Part shown: one piece after another, positions 43,567 through 51,965 of the stretch
Numbering within the stretch: the first letter of the stretch is position 1
Layout: every line of letters starts with the position of its first letter
From: Candidatus Woesearchaeota archaeon
GTDB taxonomy: Archaea > Nanobdellota > Nanobdellia > Woesearchaeales > JAHWHD01
Reading direction: 5' to 3'
Assembly: GCA_019323515.1 (NCBI GenBank)
Contig: JAHWHG010000008.1
Coordinates: 21,908-85,907, forward strand
Length of the DNA stretch: 64,000 bases
Program-made: the position numbers and the translations under genes
Notes under the pieces: model-generated
What the model saw: the letters and a program-made list of their open reading frames with translations, nothing else
Told to the model about the DNA's origin: nothing
The model's database searches: none

Positions 43567-44537
43567 CTGATAAGAAAGAGGATAAAAAAAAGGAATTGTT
43601 TGAGTTGTTGAAGAAGAATTTTGTTTCTTTAGATGATATAGTCACTGAGTTAGAGATAAACCAAAAAAAAGCAAAGAAGCTACTTGGAGAGCTTAAGGAA
43701 GAAGGTGTGAGTGTTGTTGACAGGCACGGAACATTCTATATCCAGAAGTTTGCCCAGGTTTCATCCAATACGTATAAAGCAGCGACATTGGATGATGTTG
43801 TAAAAATCGCTATAGTGTCTGACACGCATGGAAGCAGTGAGGCAACAAGGTATGATCTTCTTGACAAGTTCTATAAAAAGTGTAAGGAGGAAGGTGTTAC
43901 TGAGGTGTATCATTGCGGTGATATAACTGACGGTATAGGTGTCTATAAAGGACAGGAGAACCAACTTGAAGAATGGGGTGTTGACAAGCAGGCTGCTGCT
44001 GTGATAAAAAATTATCCTAAGGTAAAGGGCATCACAACATATTTCATAACAGGCAACCATGACCTCAAAGCACTTAACCAGACTGGTGTTGATGTAGGGA
44101 ACCTTATAGTGAATGGAACAAGAGTACATGGAAGGCATGTCAAGGGCAGGGATGACATGGTTTACCTTGGGCAGTATTATGCAAGAGTCAAGTTCAAGAA
44201 AGATGTTTCTCTTGATTTAGTGCATCCGGATGGTGGAATAGCGTATGCGCGTTCTTACAAGATTCAGAAGTATATTGACGCTCTAGAGGGAGGAAGCAAG
44301 CCGAGCATACTTGCACTTGGACATCTGCACATAAATGGTTACTTCTGCTACCGTAACATTCATGCATTGATGGCTGGAGCTTTCCAAGACCAGAACGAGT
44401 TCTTGCGTAGAAAAGGAATCCAGCCAAACAAAGGCGGATGGATTGTTGAATTCAAGATTGGAAAGAATGGGAGTATCGAGTACTTCAAACCGCAGTGGGT
44501 AGCTTTCTATGACAACAAGGGTGAGAAGGATGAGTGA
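43563..44537 (+). CDS. HTH + calcineurin-like metallophosphoesterase
   Basis: 324 aa. Residues about 8-60 form a winged-helix-like domain (LFELLKKNFVSLDDIVTELEI). The metallophosphoesterase domain shows SDTHG (D87, H89), CGDITD (D120), GNHD (N165, H166), LVHPDGG and GHLH, so both metal sites are complete. Homologues include SbcD-like nucleases and phage-encoded phosphatases. It could be a DNA- or RNA-directed phosphodiesterase given the HTH. It overlaps the next gene by 8 nt. Confidence 0.85.
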   Translation: MTDKKEDKKKELFELLKKNFVSLDDIVTELEINQKKAKKLLGELKEEGVSVVDRHGTFYIQKFAQVSSNTYKAATLDDVVKIAIVSDTHGSSEATRYDLLDKFYKKCKEEGVTEVYHCGDITDGIGVYKGQENQLEEWGVDKQAAAVIKNYPKVKGITTYFITGNHDLKALNQTGVDVGNLIVNGTRVHGRHVKGRDDMVYLGQYYARVKFKKDVSLDLVHPDGGIAYARSYKIQKYIDALEGGSKPSILALGHLHINGYFCYRNIHALMAGAFQDQNEFLRRKGIQPNKGGWIVEFKIGKNGSIEYFKPQWVAFYDNKGEKDE

Positions 44538-45612
44538 CAAGATCGAAGAGAGAATAAAGAGATGGACAAGCTATGAAAGTAAAGGAAAGAAGCTGAGTGA
44601 ACTGGATTATAAGTATGGTCTGCATGACCGTGGCTTGACAGCAAGAGTGCTTGAGAAAGAGGGATTGCTCGATAGGGTTAAGAAGTATGGGAAGAAAGTG
44701 GTTGCAGCAGGAGCGCTTGCATTTTCCCTGCTGTTTTCTCCTTATCAGGCATACGCTGGAACTTATTTTGATTTCATGAGGACAGCAGTTGATAAAAAAT
44801 ATGATAATCATAACATGTTCCATAAGGATTCTCTTGATGAACTAGTTGAGAGTTGTCATAAGATATACAAACATGTGACAGTTGAGATCACTGATTATTC
44901 GTATGATAAAGGCAAAACCAAGGAGACAAAGTCTGAAAGGATTTTCACAGGCGTGGGAAGCGCAGCAGTGATTGAGAATAATGGGGGCAATGTAAAACTG
45001 TTGAGCTGCCATCATCTTATTGGGGGACCGCAGTTACGGGACAGGTATGACAGTGAAAACAGGCCATTAAGAAAGCACAAAGTAAAGAAGATAAGGTATA
45101 TACTTGAAGAGAAGGAGACAATATTCCCTGAGGAGTATAAAGCATTGACTGGTGTAGAAAGGTTTAGCCAGGGCCCTGAGCTTAGAGTGGTTGCAAGTGA
45201 TAAGAAACATGACATCGCTATATTCCAGACAAAAGGTAAAGTAGAAAGTATCCATAGATATAAACAAGTAAAACTGTGGGGAAATTCCTCTGAACTAAGC
45301 TTAGGTGATTTTCTATATGTTGTGGGTTTTCCAAGGGATAGAGGAAAGCATGTCATACATGGTTATGTCTCCTCAAATGGTGTCAAGTGTACAAATGAAG
45401 ATAATCATTACATATACATGGACATGCCAATAAATGCTGGGAATTCTGGGGGGCCAGTTTTTGCATTAAGAGACGGCAAGCCAGAGCTTGTAGGAGTTGC
45501 ACGGTGTTCTATACCAAATGCACAAGGAATGGGTGGTGCAGTTGGGATTGATTATGTGAAAAAACTTCTGAGAAGAAGCAAACTAAGAAGGATTCTGGGT
45601 GAGAAAAAATGA
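44530..45612 (+). CDS. Membrane-anchored trypsin-like serine protease A
   Basis: 360 aa from ATG 44530. A cytoplasmic N terminus (about 1-55, with an HTH-like segment LSELDYKYGLHDRGLTARVL), one membrane span (VVAAGALAFSLLFSPYQAYA, about 57-76), then an extracytoplasmic S1/HtrA-type protease with triad H162 (SCHH), D228 (HDIAIF) and S306 (GNSGGP). There is no PDZ domain. It is a close paralogue of the next gene, with which it overlaps by ATGA. A soluble form could be released if AYA is cleaved by signal peptidase. Confidence 0.85.
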   Translation: MSDKIEERIKRWTSYESKGKKLSELDYKYGLHDRGLTARVLEKEGLLDRVKKYGKKVVAAGALAFSLLFSPYQAYAGTYFDFMRTAVDKKYDNHNMFHKDSLDELVESCHKIYKHVTVEITDYSYDKGKTKETKSERIFTGVGSAAVIENNGGNVKLLSCHHLIGGPQLRDRYDSENRPLRKHKVKKIRYILEEKETIFPEEYKALTGVERFSQGPELRVVASDKKHDIAIFQTKGKVESIHRYKQVKLWGNSSELSLGDFLYVVGFPRDRGKHVIHGYVSSNGVKCTNEDNHYIYMDMPINAGNSGGPVFALRDGKPELVGVARCSIPNAQGMGGAVGIDYVKKLLRRSKLRRILGEKK

Positions 45613-46646
45613 GTCTTGTTGATAAGATAAAGAAAGCAGTAAAAGTAGGTGCATTAGTTGGCTTGATGGGGGTCTTAGGTGCTGAAGGTGCTTATTATTA
45701 TAATACCACAGCAGAGCAAAGGGCTCAACATGCTGAAGTAGTAAGAACTGTAGCAAGAAAAGGTTATGAAAAAAGTTTGAATGTCGTGAAAGGAGGTTAT
45801 AATCTCACAAGGAATTACTTAGGGTCTGCTGTTGATGGTAAGTATGATAATCATAACCTGTTCTGTGATGATTCCTTAGAAAGTCTGCTTGAGCCTACTC
45901 ATAAGATCAATTCAACTGTGCAGTTTGAGTTAGTGAGTTACAGTTATGATACGGAAGGGAAGAGGCATGAGAAGGTAAGAAGGATAAGCAGGTCTGGGCA
46001 TGGATCAGGGATTGTTGTGGATAATAATGGTGAAAGGTTAAAGATTCTTACTTGTGATCATGTTGTTCCAACTCCAAGGAAGACGAGGTGGTATGACGGA
46101 AAGAAGAGGCTTGTAAGGGAGATAAGGAATTTGAAGCAGAGGTATGTGCTAGAGCAGTTCTCGTTAAATCTTCCTATTGCATTACCCCCTGTGTTCGGTT
46201 CTGCAAACTTTAGCTTTGGACTTGAACTTGATGTGGCTGCACGTGATCAAAGAAGTGACCTTGCGCTTCTTGAAACAAGGTTAAAGGACATAAAAAGAAT
46301 TAAAGGGTATAAAGCTTTCAAAAGATGGGGTAACAGTGATGAGCTTAAACCAGGTGATTTCCTGTATGCTGTTGGATATCCTTTTGGATTGTCAAAACAG
46401 GTGACTGATGGAAGAGTAGCTTCAGAAGTTGATAAAAGAAGGTTGATTTATTTTTCATCTGCATGCATTAACCCTGGAAATTCTGGTGGTCCGGTTTATG
46501 CTTTAAGGGATGGGAGGCCTGAATTTGTAGGGATTAGCCAGAAGACTTGGTATAATGGAATTTCTGGGATGATACGTGGTGATGTGATTAAAGCGTTCTT
46601 GGAGAAGATTGGGTTAGGTTTTGTTTACAGAGGTGGTAAGAGATGA
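45609..46646 (+). CDS. Membrane-anchored trypsin-like serine protease B
   Basis: 345 aa. An N-terminal span (VGALVGLMGVLGAEGAYYY, about 13-31) and a protease domain with triad H151 (TCDHVV), D217 (RSDLAL) and S292 (GNSGGP). It shares AVDxKYDNHNxF and SYSYD segments with protease A just before the catalytic domain, showing tandem duplication. It has no HTH-like N terminus and no PDZ domain. The role may be surface protein processing or attack on host or competitor proteins. Confidence 0.85.
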   Translation: MSLVDKIKKAVKVGALVGLMGVLGAEGAYYYNTTAEQRAQHAEVVRTVARKGYEKSLNVVKGGYNLTRNYLGSAVDGKYDNHNLFCDDSLESLLEPTHKINSTVQFELVSYSYDTEGKRHEKVRRISRSGHGSGIVVDNNGERLKILTCDHVVPTPRKTRWYDGKKRLVREIRNLKQRYVLEQFSLNLPIALPPVFGSANFSFGLELDVAARDQRSDLALLETRLKDIKRIKGYKAFKRWGNSDELKPGDFLYAVGYPFGLSKQVTDGRVASEVDKRRLIYFSSACINPGNSGGPVYALRDGRPEFVGISQKTWYNGISGMIRGDVIKAFLEKIGLGFVYRGGKR

Positions 46647-46900
46647 CAGTTGATGAGATGGTAAAGGACAAGGACATTGTAGAGGAAGAAGAAACGTATC
46701 AGTCCAAGGCAAGGTATTGGAGAAACAAGTTCAAGAGATGTCCTGCGCAACGTGAAGAAAGTGGAGAGTTCTATTGTTCAAGAAGCATCCCATGCGAGTA
46801 TGCTTCTGGAGAGATGTTTGTGAAAGAGCCAGGTGAGGAAGGTAAACATTATGCTAAATGTAAATTCATTGAGAGGTGGGAATATGTCAGACGAGGTTGA
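46643..46900 (+). CDS. Four-cysteine small protein, 85 aa
   Basis: An acidic N terminus (VKDKDIVEEEETYQSKAR) then C33, C45, C51 and C73, a possible zinc site. Helical between. It overlaps protease B by 4 nt (ATGA) and the next gene by 17 nt. No family recognised. Confidence 0.6.
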   Translation: MTVDEMVKDKDIVEEEETYQSKARYWRNKFKRCPAQREESGEFYCSRSIPCEYASGEMFVKEPGEEGKHYAKCKFIERWEYVRRG

Positions 46901-47180
46901 TAAGGTTTTAGAGGAGTTAGGAGAGAAGTATGGTTGCGATAGGAAGTTCCTAGACTGCATGTATATTCTTGTTGAAAAGGTATTCATGTGTCCAGAGGAT
47001 AAAAGAGAAGGGTTGCTGAAGTTAGTGGATGAAACTTATCAGAGGCATATAAGGAATAAAGAGAATTGTAAGAGAGCGGTTGATGCATGTCATAAGTTCT
47101 CAGACCTTTGCCAGAAGCTTAGTCTTTACCTTATACAGACAAAGAAATCCTATAATTATGGGTATGCAACTAGTACATAA
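46884..47180 (+). CDS. Unknown helical protein ending in GYATST
   Basis: 98 aa from ATG 46884, with SD GAGAGGTGGG inside the previous gene. Contains SDEVDKVLEELGEKYGCDRK and several cysteines, all helical. The final residues GYATST are encoded by repeat copy 3. Last small gene before the Lon-like protease. Confidence 0.62.
   Translation: MSDEVDKVLEELGEKYGCDRKFLDCMYILVEKVFMCPEDKREGLLKLVDETYQRHIRNKENCKRAVDACHKFSDLCQKLSLYLIQTKKSYNYGYATST
47160..47179 (+). repeat. Repeat element, copy 3 (tail only)
   Basis: GGGTATGCAACTAGTACATA, identical to the tails of copies 1 and 2. No comparable hairpin precedes it, though ATAATTAT just before it is a small palindrome. It lies 18 nt before the Lon-like start. 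Confidence 0.92.
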
Positions 47181-47197
47181 ATTAAACGGGGTAGAAA

Positions 47198-49582
47198 ATG
47201 AACACTGTTAAATATGAACTAAAGCCTGAGCAGTTGAGGAAGAAAGCAGATGTATCTTTTCTTGATTTTACTGCTGCAAATTATTCATTAGAGTCAATCA
47301 TAGGCCAGGAGAAAGCTGAGAGTGCTCTTGATTTTGGATTAAATATTGAAAGTCCAGGGTATAATGTTTTTGCGACAGGCGAACACGGGCTTGGAAAAAA
47401 GACGACGATTGAAAAGCTTGCGAATAAATATGCAAAAGGGAAAGAGGTGCCTTGTGACCAGGTTGTTGTTAAGAATTATAATGATGCAGATACACCTCTT
47501 GTCCTAGAGCTGAAGCCAGGGACTGCAAAGGAATTTAAAAAAGATGTTGAGGATGTTGAAGGTTTTATAGTAAAGGTTTATGATGAAGTCAAAAAAACGC
47601 ACAGAGAGTTATTAAAGGACAAGATTGAGAAACCAGAGAAGGCTGCAAGGAAGAAGTTTGAGGGAATTCTTAAGAAGTATGAAATTGAGCCAGTTTACAG
47701 GAGGGATGATAATGGGTTTATACTTGATGTGCATGCTAAACTGCTAAACGCGGATGGACTTGACCAGAACCAGCAGAAGCTGATTCTTAGCCAGAGGATG
47801 GAAGAGCAGGAGGTACAGGATGCTATGCAAGGTTTTGCTTTTGAGATGGGGAGTCTATTGCATAAATTAAGTCCTGAGATTAAGAGATTAGAAGAAAGTG
47901 AGAAAAAACTAAAGCCAATTGTCATTGAACAGTATGTCAAGGATTTATGTTGCAAGTATGGAAATGAAGAGTTCTTTAAAGAGGTTGAGAAAGCTCTTAA
48001 GTCGGATATTGATAACCTTGGGAAGAAGAAGGTGCACATGGGCCAGGAGCTTCCTAATTTACCCTTTGGTTTAAGTGTTCCTGTTGTTGTACATGAAGAA
48101 GATAAGAGATATGAGGTAAACATTGCTGTTGATAACTCTGGTCTAGAGGGAGCTCCTGTCATTTTTGAGGATGATCCTAGCATTGACAATCTTGTAGGAA
48201 GGATTGACAGGTGGAATTTCAATCAAAAAAAGCCAAGGCATATGGGTGTGAAAGCTGGTTCTCTGATGAAAGCTAATGGAGGGTACCTTATAATTGATGC
48301 ATGGGACCTGATAAAGAACATCAAATCATGGGATAAGCTTTGCCAGGCACTGAAGAATAATGAGATTGCGGTTGATGATGGATCAGGGATATTCTCACCA
48401 GGTGTAAAGACAACTCCGTTCAAGACTGACGTAAAAGTAATATTGACAGGTGAGTATTGGTTAAGGTGGTTGATGCAGGAGCATCTTCCAGAGTTCAATG
48501 ACCTGTTCAAAGTGCATGCTGAGTTTGTTGATGAGATGAGGTATAAAACAGATTCTGTGAAGCAGTATGCTGAGTTTGTAAACAATCTTAGTTATAATGA
48601 AAAACTGCTTAAGGTAAGTCCTGCTGGAATAGCTGCAATTGTTGAGGACTCGTTGAGGAAGTGTGCGAGCAAGAAAAAGCTTTCAACTAATTTTGGGTAT
48701 GTGGCTGATTTAGTGAGGGAGGCTAATTACTGGGCAAAAAAGAGAAAGGTTGATGAGATTGATAGCCTTGATATAGATAAAGCAGTTGAAGCTAGAAAAG
48801 AGAGGAGCAACAATTTTGAGGATAGGGTTAGGGAGTTTGTTGAAGAAGGGATTTATAACATACCAATACAAGGAAGAGAGGTTGGACAGGTAAATGGGTT
48901 GGCAGTGTATGAAATTGATTATATGTTTGGAAACCCTACAAGGATAACAGCTGTTACATCTGTAGGAGATGGTGGGGTTGTAAATGTTGAGGAAGAGGCG
49001 AAGCTTGGTGGTAAGATTTACAATAAAAGCGTACAGATTCTGAAAGGAAGGCTGAAGAAGAAGTTTGCACAGGAGAAAAGTTTGAGTTTAGATGCTTCGC
49101 TTTGCTTTGAACAGAGTTATGGGGGTGTTGACGGTGACTCTGCAACACTTGCTTCACTATGTGCACTATATTCCTCATTGAGTGACATTGGTATTAATCA
49201 AAGTATTGCAATAACAGGTTCAGCTGACCAGTTCGGTAAAGCTCAGGCAATAGGCGGAGTTAATGCGAAAATAGAAGGATGGTATGAAACTTGTAAGAGA
49301 AGAGGTTTGACAGGGTGGCAGGGGGTAATTATACCTAAAAGTAATTTAGATGACCTTATGCTATCGAATGAGGTTGTTGATGCAGTGAAGCAAGGAAAGT
49401 TCCATGTTTATGCTGTGAGTTCTGATGAAGAGGCTGCTGAAATCTTGATGGGTACTTCAATTGAGAAGATTGATGAGAAGATTAAGGAGAAGCTAGAGAA
49501 GTTCAGTGATAATGACAATGTTGTTGAGTTTGATCTTGAGGAAGAAGATAGTGAAGAAGATGAAGTAGAAGTCTTGGATTAG
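47198..49582 (+). CDS. Lon-like ATP-dependent protease (AAA_32 + Lon S16)
   Basis: 794 aa. Walker A is GEHGLGKKTT (61-70; Lys where Ser/Thr usually follows GK, seen in this Lon subgroup). AAA lid regions follow, then the S16 peptidase domain with catalytic S648 (GDSATL) and K691 (GGVNAKIEG), 43 residues apart as in Lon. A highly acidic tail closes the protein. Unlike the usual archaeal LonB it has no membrane spans; it belongs to the YcbZ/AAA_32-type group. A repeat copy lies 18 nt before its start, tying it to the accessory block. Confidence 0.9.
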   Translation: MNTVKYELKPEQLRKKADVSFLDFTAANYSLESIIGQEKAESALDFGLNIESPGYNVFATGEHGLGKKTTIEKLANKYAKGKEVPCDQVVVKNYNDADTPLVLELKPGTAKEFKKDVEDVEGFIVKVYDEVKKTHRELLKDKIEKPEKAARKKFEGILKKYEIEPVYRRDDNGFILDVHAKLLNADGLDQNQQKLILSQRMEEQEVQDAMQGFAFEMGSLLHKLSPEIKRLEESEKKLKPIVIEQYVKDLCCKYGNEEFFKEVEKALKSDIDNLGKKKVHMGQELPNLPFGLSVPVVVHEEDKRYEVNIAVDNSGLEGAPVIFEDDPSIDNLVGRIDRWNFNQKKPRHMGVKAGSLMKANGGYLIIDAWDLIKNIKSWDKLCQALKNNEIAVDDGSGIFSPGVKTTPFKTDVKVILTGEYWLRWLMQEHLPEFNDLFKVHAEFVDEMRYKTDSVKQYAEFVNNLSYNEKLLKVSPAGIAAIVEDSLRKCASKKKLSTNFGYVADLVREANYWAKKRKVDEIDSLDIDKAVEARKERSNNFEDRVREFVEEGIYNIPIQGREVGQVNGLAVYEIDYMFGNPTRITAVTSVGDGGVVNVEEEAKLGGKIYNKSVQILKGRLKKKFAQEKSLSLDASLCFEQSYGGVDGDSATLASLCALYSSLSDIGINQSIAITGSADQFGKAQAIGGVNAKIEGWYETCKRRGLTGWQGVIIPKSNLDDLMLSNEVVDAVKQGKFHVYAVSSDEEAAEILMGTSIEKIDEKIKEKLEKFSDNDNVVEFDLEEEDSEEDEVEVLD

Positions 49583-50046
49583 TTTGGTTTTTCTTTTCTT
49601 GATTTCTTAACATACCTCATATATTTTAAAGCCTTGTCCATCCTGTCAATATATTCACCCAGGTCAAGTCCTTGTTCAAGGTCGTTTTCAGTTATTCCAA
49701 GTTGCCTTAGGAACATCTTTCTTTGAGCATCCATGTCTTCTGCGCGATGATAGACCTTGAAATCAAGTTCAAATCTATCGTACAGCTGGTTCATTGTCAA
49801 ACGATGTGCATGTCTTTCTATATATTCGCGTGCGTGCATGCAGCATCGTTCAACCTCTTCATGCGGCTTGAACTCAAGCCAGTCAATCTCCTTTGTGCTT
49901 GGAGAGACCATCACTTTTGTATAGCCAGTGATATCATCATTGACCTGGATTTCATAGATTATACTTAATAGGTTCTCTTTTCCTTTAATAGGTTCTTCTG
50001 AGATTGGTCTGCAACTGAAAGTGCCTATGCCACTTGTTGGAATCAT
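49579..50046 (-). CDS. Unknown protein, 155 aa
   Basis: The N-terminal half is beta-like (LLSIIYEIQVNDDITGYTKVMVSPSTKEIDWLEF), the middle helical with C and H residues (CCMHAREYIERHAHRL), and the C terminus basic. Convergent with the Lon-like gene by 4 nt overlap. TATA-like elements lie in the gap shared with the thioredoxin reductase. No family recognised. Confidence 0.62.
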   Translation of the reverse strand: MIPTSGIGTFSCRPISEEPIKGKENLLSIIYEIQVNDDITGYTKVMVSPSTKEIDWLEFKPHEEVERCCMHAREYIERHAHRLTMNQLYDRFELDFKVYHRAEDMDAQRKMFLRQLGITENDLEQGLDLGEYIDRMDKALKYMRYVKKSRKEKPN

Positions 50047-50132
50047 AATACTGAAGATTAAGCTTTGTTATAAATACTTTTTCCCTAAAATTTATAAACC
50101 AATTCTTAATCTCATTACCTGAGGTGAGTATT

Positions 50133-51122
50133 ATGGCTAAAGAGGTCAAGAAAAAGGAACTAAAGAAAGAAGCTAAAAAAGAGGTCAAAAATAATATTTA
50201 TGATGTTATAATAATAGGTGCAGGTGCTGCTGGTTATTGTGCTGCTATATATGCTGCAAGGTATAAGATGAAGGCGCTTGTGATAGGTAAGCAGTACGGT
50301 GGAGTGGCTGCTGAGGCTTATATTGTTGAGAACTATCCGGGTTATAATTCTATCAAAGGGTTTGAGTTGATGGAGAAATGGAGAGAGCATGTCAAGTATC
50401 TGGGTGTCAAGGTAATGCCTGGAGAGGTTGACGCTATTAACAAGGTGAAGGAAGGTTTTGAGGTCTTTATGGGTGAGAAGAACAGGTTTGTAGGCAAATC
50501 ACTTATAATGGCAATCGGATTAGAGAGAAGGAAGCTTAATCTTGAAGGAGAGGATAAATTAACAGGAAAAGGTATACATTATTGCGCTACATGCGATTCA
50601 CCATTCTATAAGGGTAAGATTACGGCTGTAGTTGGAGGGAATGATTCAGCTGCTTCAGCTGCTCTTTTATTAGCTGAATATTGTCCTAAGGTCTATATAA
50701 TCTATAGGAAAGAGAAGATCAGGGCTGAGCCTTACTGGGTTGATTTAGTTGAGAAGAATGATAAGATTGAGGTCCTAAATACCACTAATGTTGTGAAGGC
50801 TTTTGGAAAAGAAAAGTTAGAAGAGGTTGAGCTTGACAATGAGTATAAAGGTAGTAAGAAGTTGAAACTAGAGGGGTTGTTTATTGAGATTGGTTCAGTG
50901 CCTAACATAGCATTGATTGAAGAGCTTAAGCTTGAGCATGATGGCGGTTATATTAAAGTGAACACAAAGCAGGAGACTTCTGTTGCAGGTGTGTGGGCTG
51001 CTGGTGATGTGACTTCTGGTTCATTGCCATTGAAACAGATAATTATAGCGGCTGCACAGGGAGCACAGGCAGCAAATGGTGCTTTTGTGTATGTTAAAAG
51101 CCTAGAAGCTAAAAAGAAGTAA
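50133..51122 (+). CDS. trxB: Thioredoxin reductase-like flavoprotein
   Basis: 329 aa from ATG 50133 (SD GAGGTGAG). A Lys-rich tail of about 20 residues precedes the FAD fold VIIIGAGAAGYCAAIYAARY. The redox pair is C151-A-T-C154; the NAD(P) fold is AVVGGNDSAASAALLLAEY; the FAD end is VWAAGDVTSG. It probably reduces the two thioredoxins encoded at 56.4-57.1 kb. NADPH versus another donor cannot be told. Confidence 0.93.
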   Translation: MAKEVKKKELKKEAKKEVKNNIYDVIIIGAGAAGYCAAIYAARYKMKALVIGKQYGGVAAEAYIVENYPGYNSIKGFELMEKWREHVKYLGVKVMPGEVDAINKVKEGFEVFMGEKNRFVGKSLIMAIGLERRKLNLEGEDKLTGKGIHYCATCDSPFYKGKITAVVGGNDSAASAALLLAEYCPKVYIIYRKEKIRAEPYWVDLVEKNDKIEVLNTTNVVKAFGKEKLEEVELDNEYKGSKKLKLEGLFIEIGSVPNIALIEELKLEHDGGYIKVNTKQETSVAGVWAAGDVTSGSLPLKQIIIAAAQGAQAANGAFVYVKSLEAKKK

Positions 51123-51680
51123 TTATTTTTTATAGAAAGGGTGTTGAGTAAAGAGCATCTTTTCTATTGTCTTGTCATCTCCAGGTTTTACAAGTGAGAA
51201 ATATTTATTTACTTTTCTTAAGATTAATAGTTCTGTGAAGATGTTCTTTATTCTTCCTAGTAAAGATTGTGCTGAACTTGCTTTTATGAACTTTAGTTTA
51301 AAGTTATTTCCGAAGATTATATTGAATGTTTTTTTAACCCTGTAACAGCCTTCAGGTGAGCAGATTATTATTGGTGATTTTAGGTTGTGCTTTTTCAGGA
51401 GTTTTTTTGAAAAGAATGCGTTTCCGATTGTGTCCTTGCTTTGTTCTTCTTTTAGTATCTTGTTTTTTGGTATTTTTAGTTTAATTGCATAGCGTTTGAA
51501 GATCTCTGCTTCTGTCAATTTAGGTTTTTCTGTAAGTCCAGAATGAGAGCCTGACATTATGATGTATTTCGGGTGATATTTTTTGAAGGTTTCAACTGCC
51601 TTTTCTACTCTTCTTTTGCCTGTTTCTGTTATTTTTTCATCTGGAGCGCTGTGGCCAAGCACAATTATTGTATCGTACAT
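51123..51680 (-). CDS. YdcF/DUF218-like protein
   Basis: 185 aa. IIVLGHSAPDEKITETGKRR, IIMSGSHSG, SKDTIGNAFFSK and IIICSPEGCYRVKKTF follow the DUF218 pattern (YdcF, SanA, ElyC), minus the usual membrane segments. YdcF binds S-adenosylmethionine; ElyC and SanA relate to envelope in bacteria. The function here is unknown. Confidence 0.82.
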   Translation of the reverse strand: MYDTIIVLGHSAPDEKITETGKRRVEKAVETFKKYHPKYIIMSGSHSGLTEKPKLTEAEIFKRYAIKLKIPKNKILKEEQSKDTIGNAFFSKKLLKKHNLKSPIIICSPEGCYRVKKTFNIIFGNNFKLKFIKASSAQSLLGRIKNIFTELLILRKVNKYFSLVKPGDDKTIEKMLFTQHPFYKK

Positions 51681-51717
51681 AGTTAAATTAATATACTAGA
51701 ATTATTTAAACCTTGTT

Positions 51718-51915
51718 ATGCAAACTTTATATGATAGATGGAAAAAGGATATGATGAAGAAGCTTGACAAGCTAGAACGCTTTAAGCCAAAGAAGGTTGA
51801 AGTACGCTGTCCAAAGTGCCAGGCTGATACTTTAGAGTTTAACCCTGACACTGGAAAAGTGCATTGCAAGAAGTGCGGGTATGAGGATTATGTTGCTAAG
51901 GTTATGAAAGAGTGA
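51718..51915 (+). CDS. Small zinc-ribbon protein, 65 aa
   Basis: A basic helix (about 7-28) then C31xxC34 and C50xxC53, a single zinc ribbon of the TFIIB/TFS size. A possible transcription- or RNA-related role. TATA-like ATTTAAACC is just upstream of the ATG. Confidence 0.72.
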   Translation: MQTLYDRWKKDMMKKLDKLERFKPKKVEVRCPKCQADTLEFNPDTGKVHCKKCGYEDYVAKVMKE

Positions 51916-51965
51916 TTTTTGTTTATATCCTTTGTTTTAATTTAGAACAAATTTTAGTTATTAAT

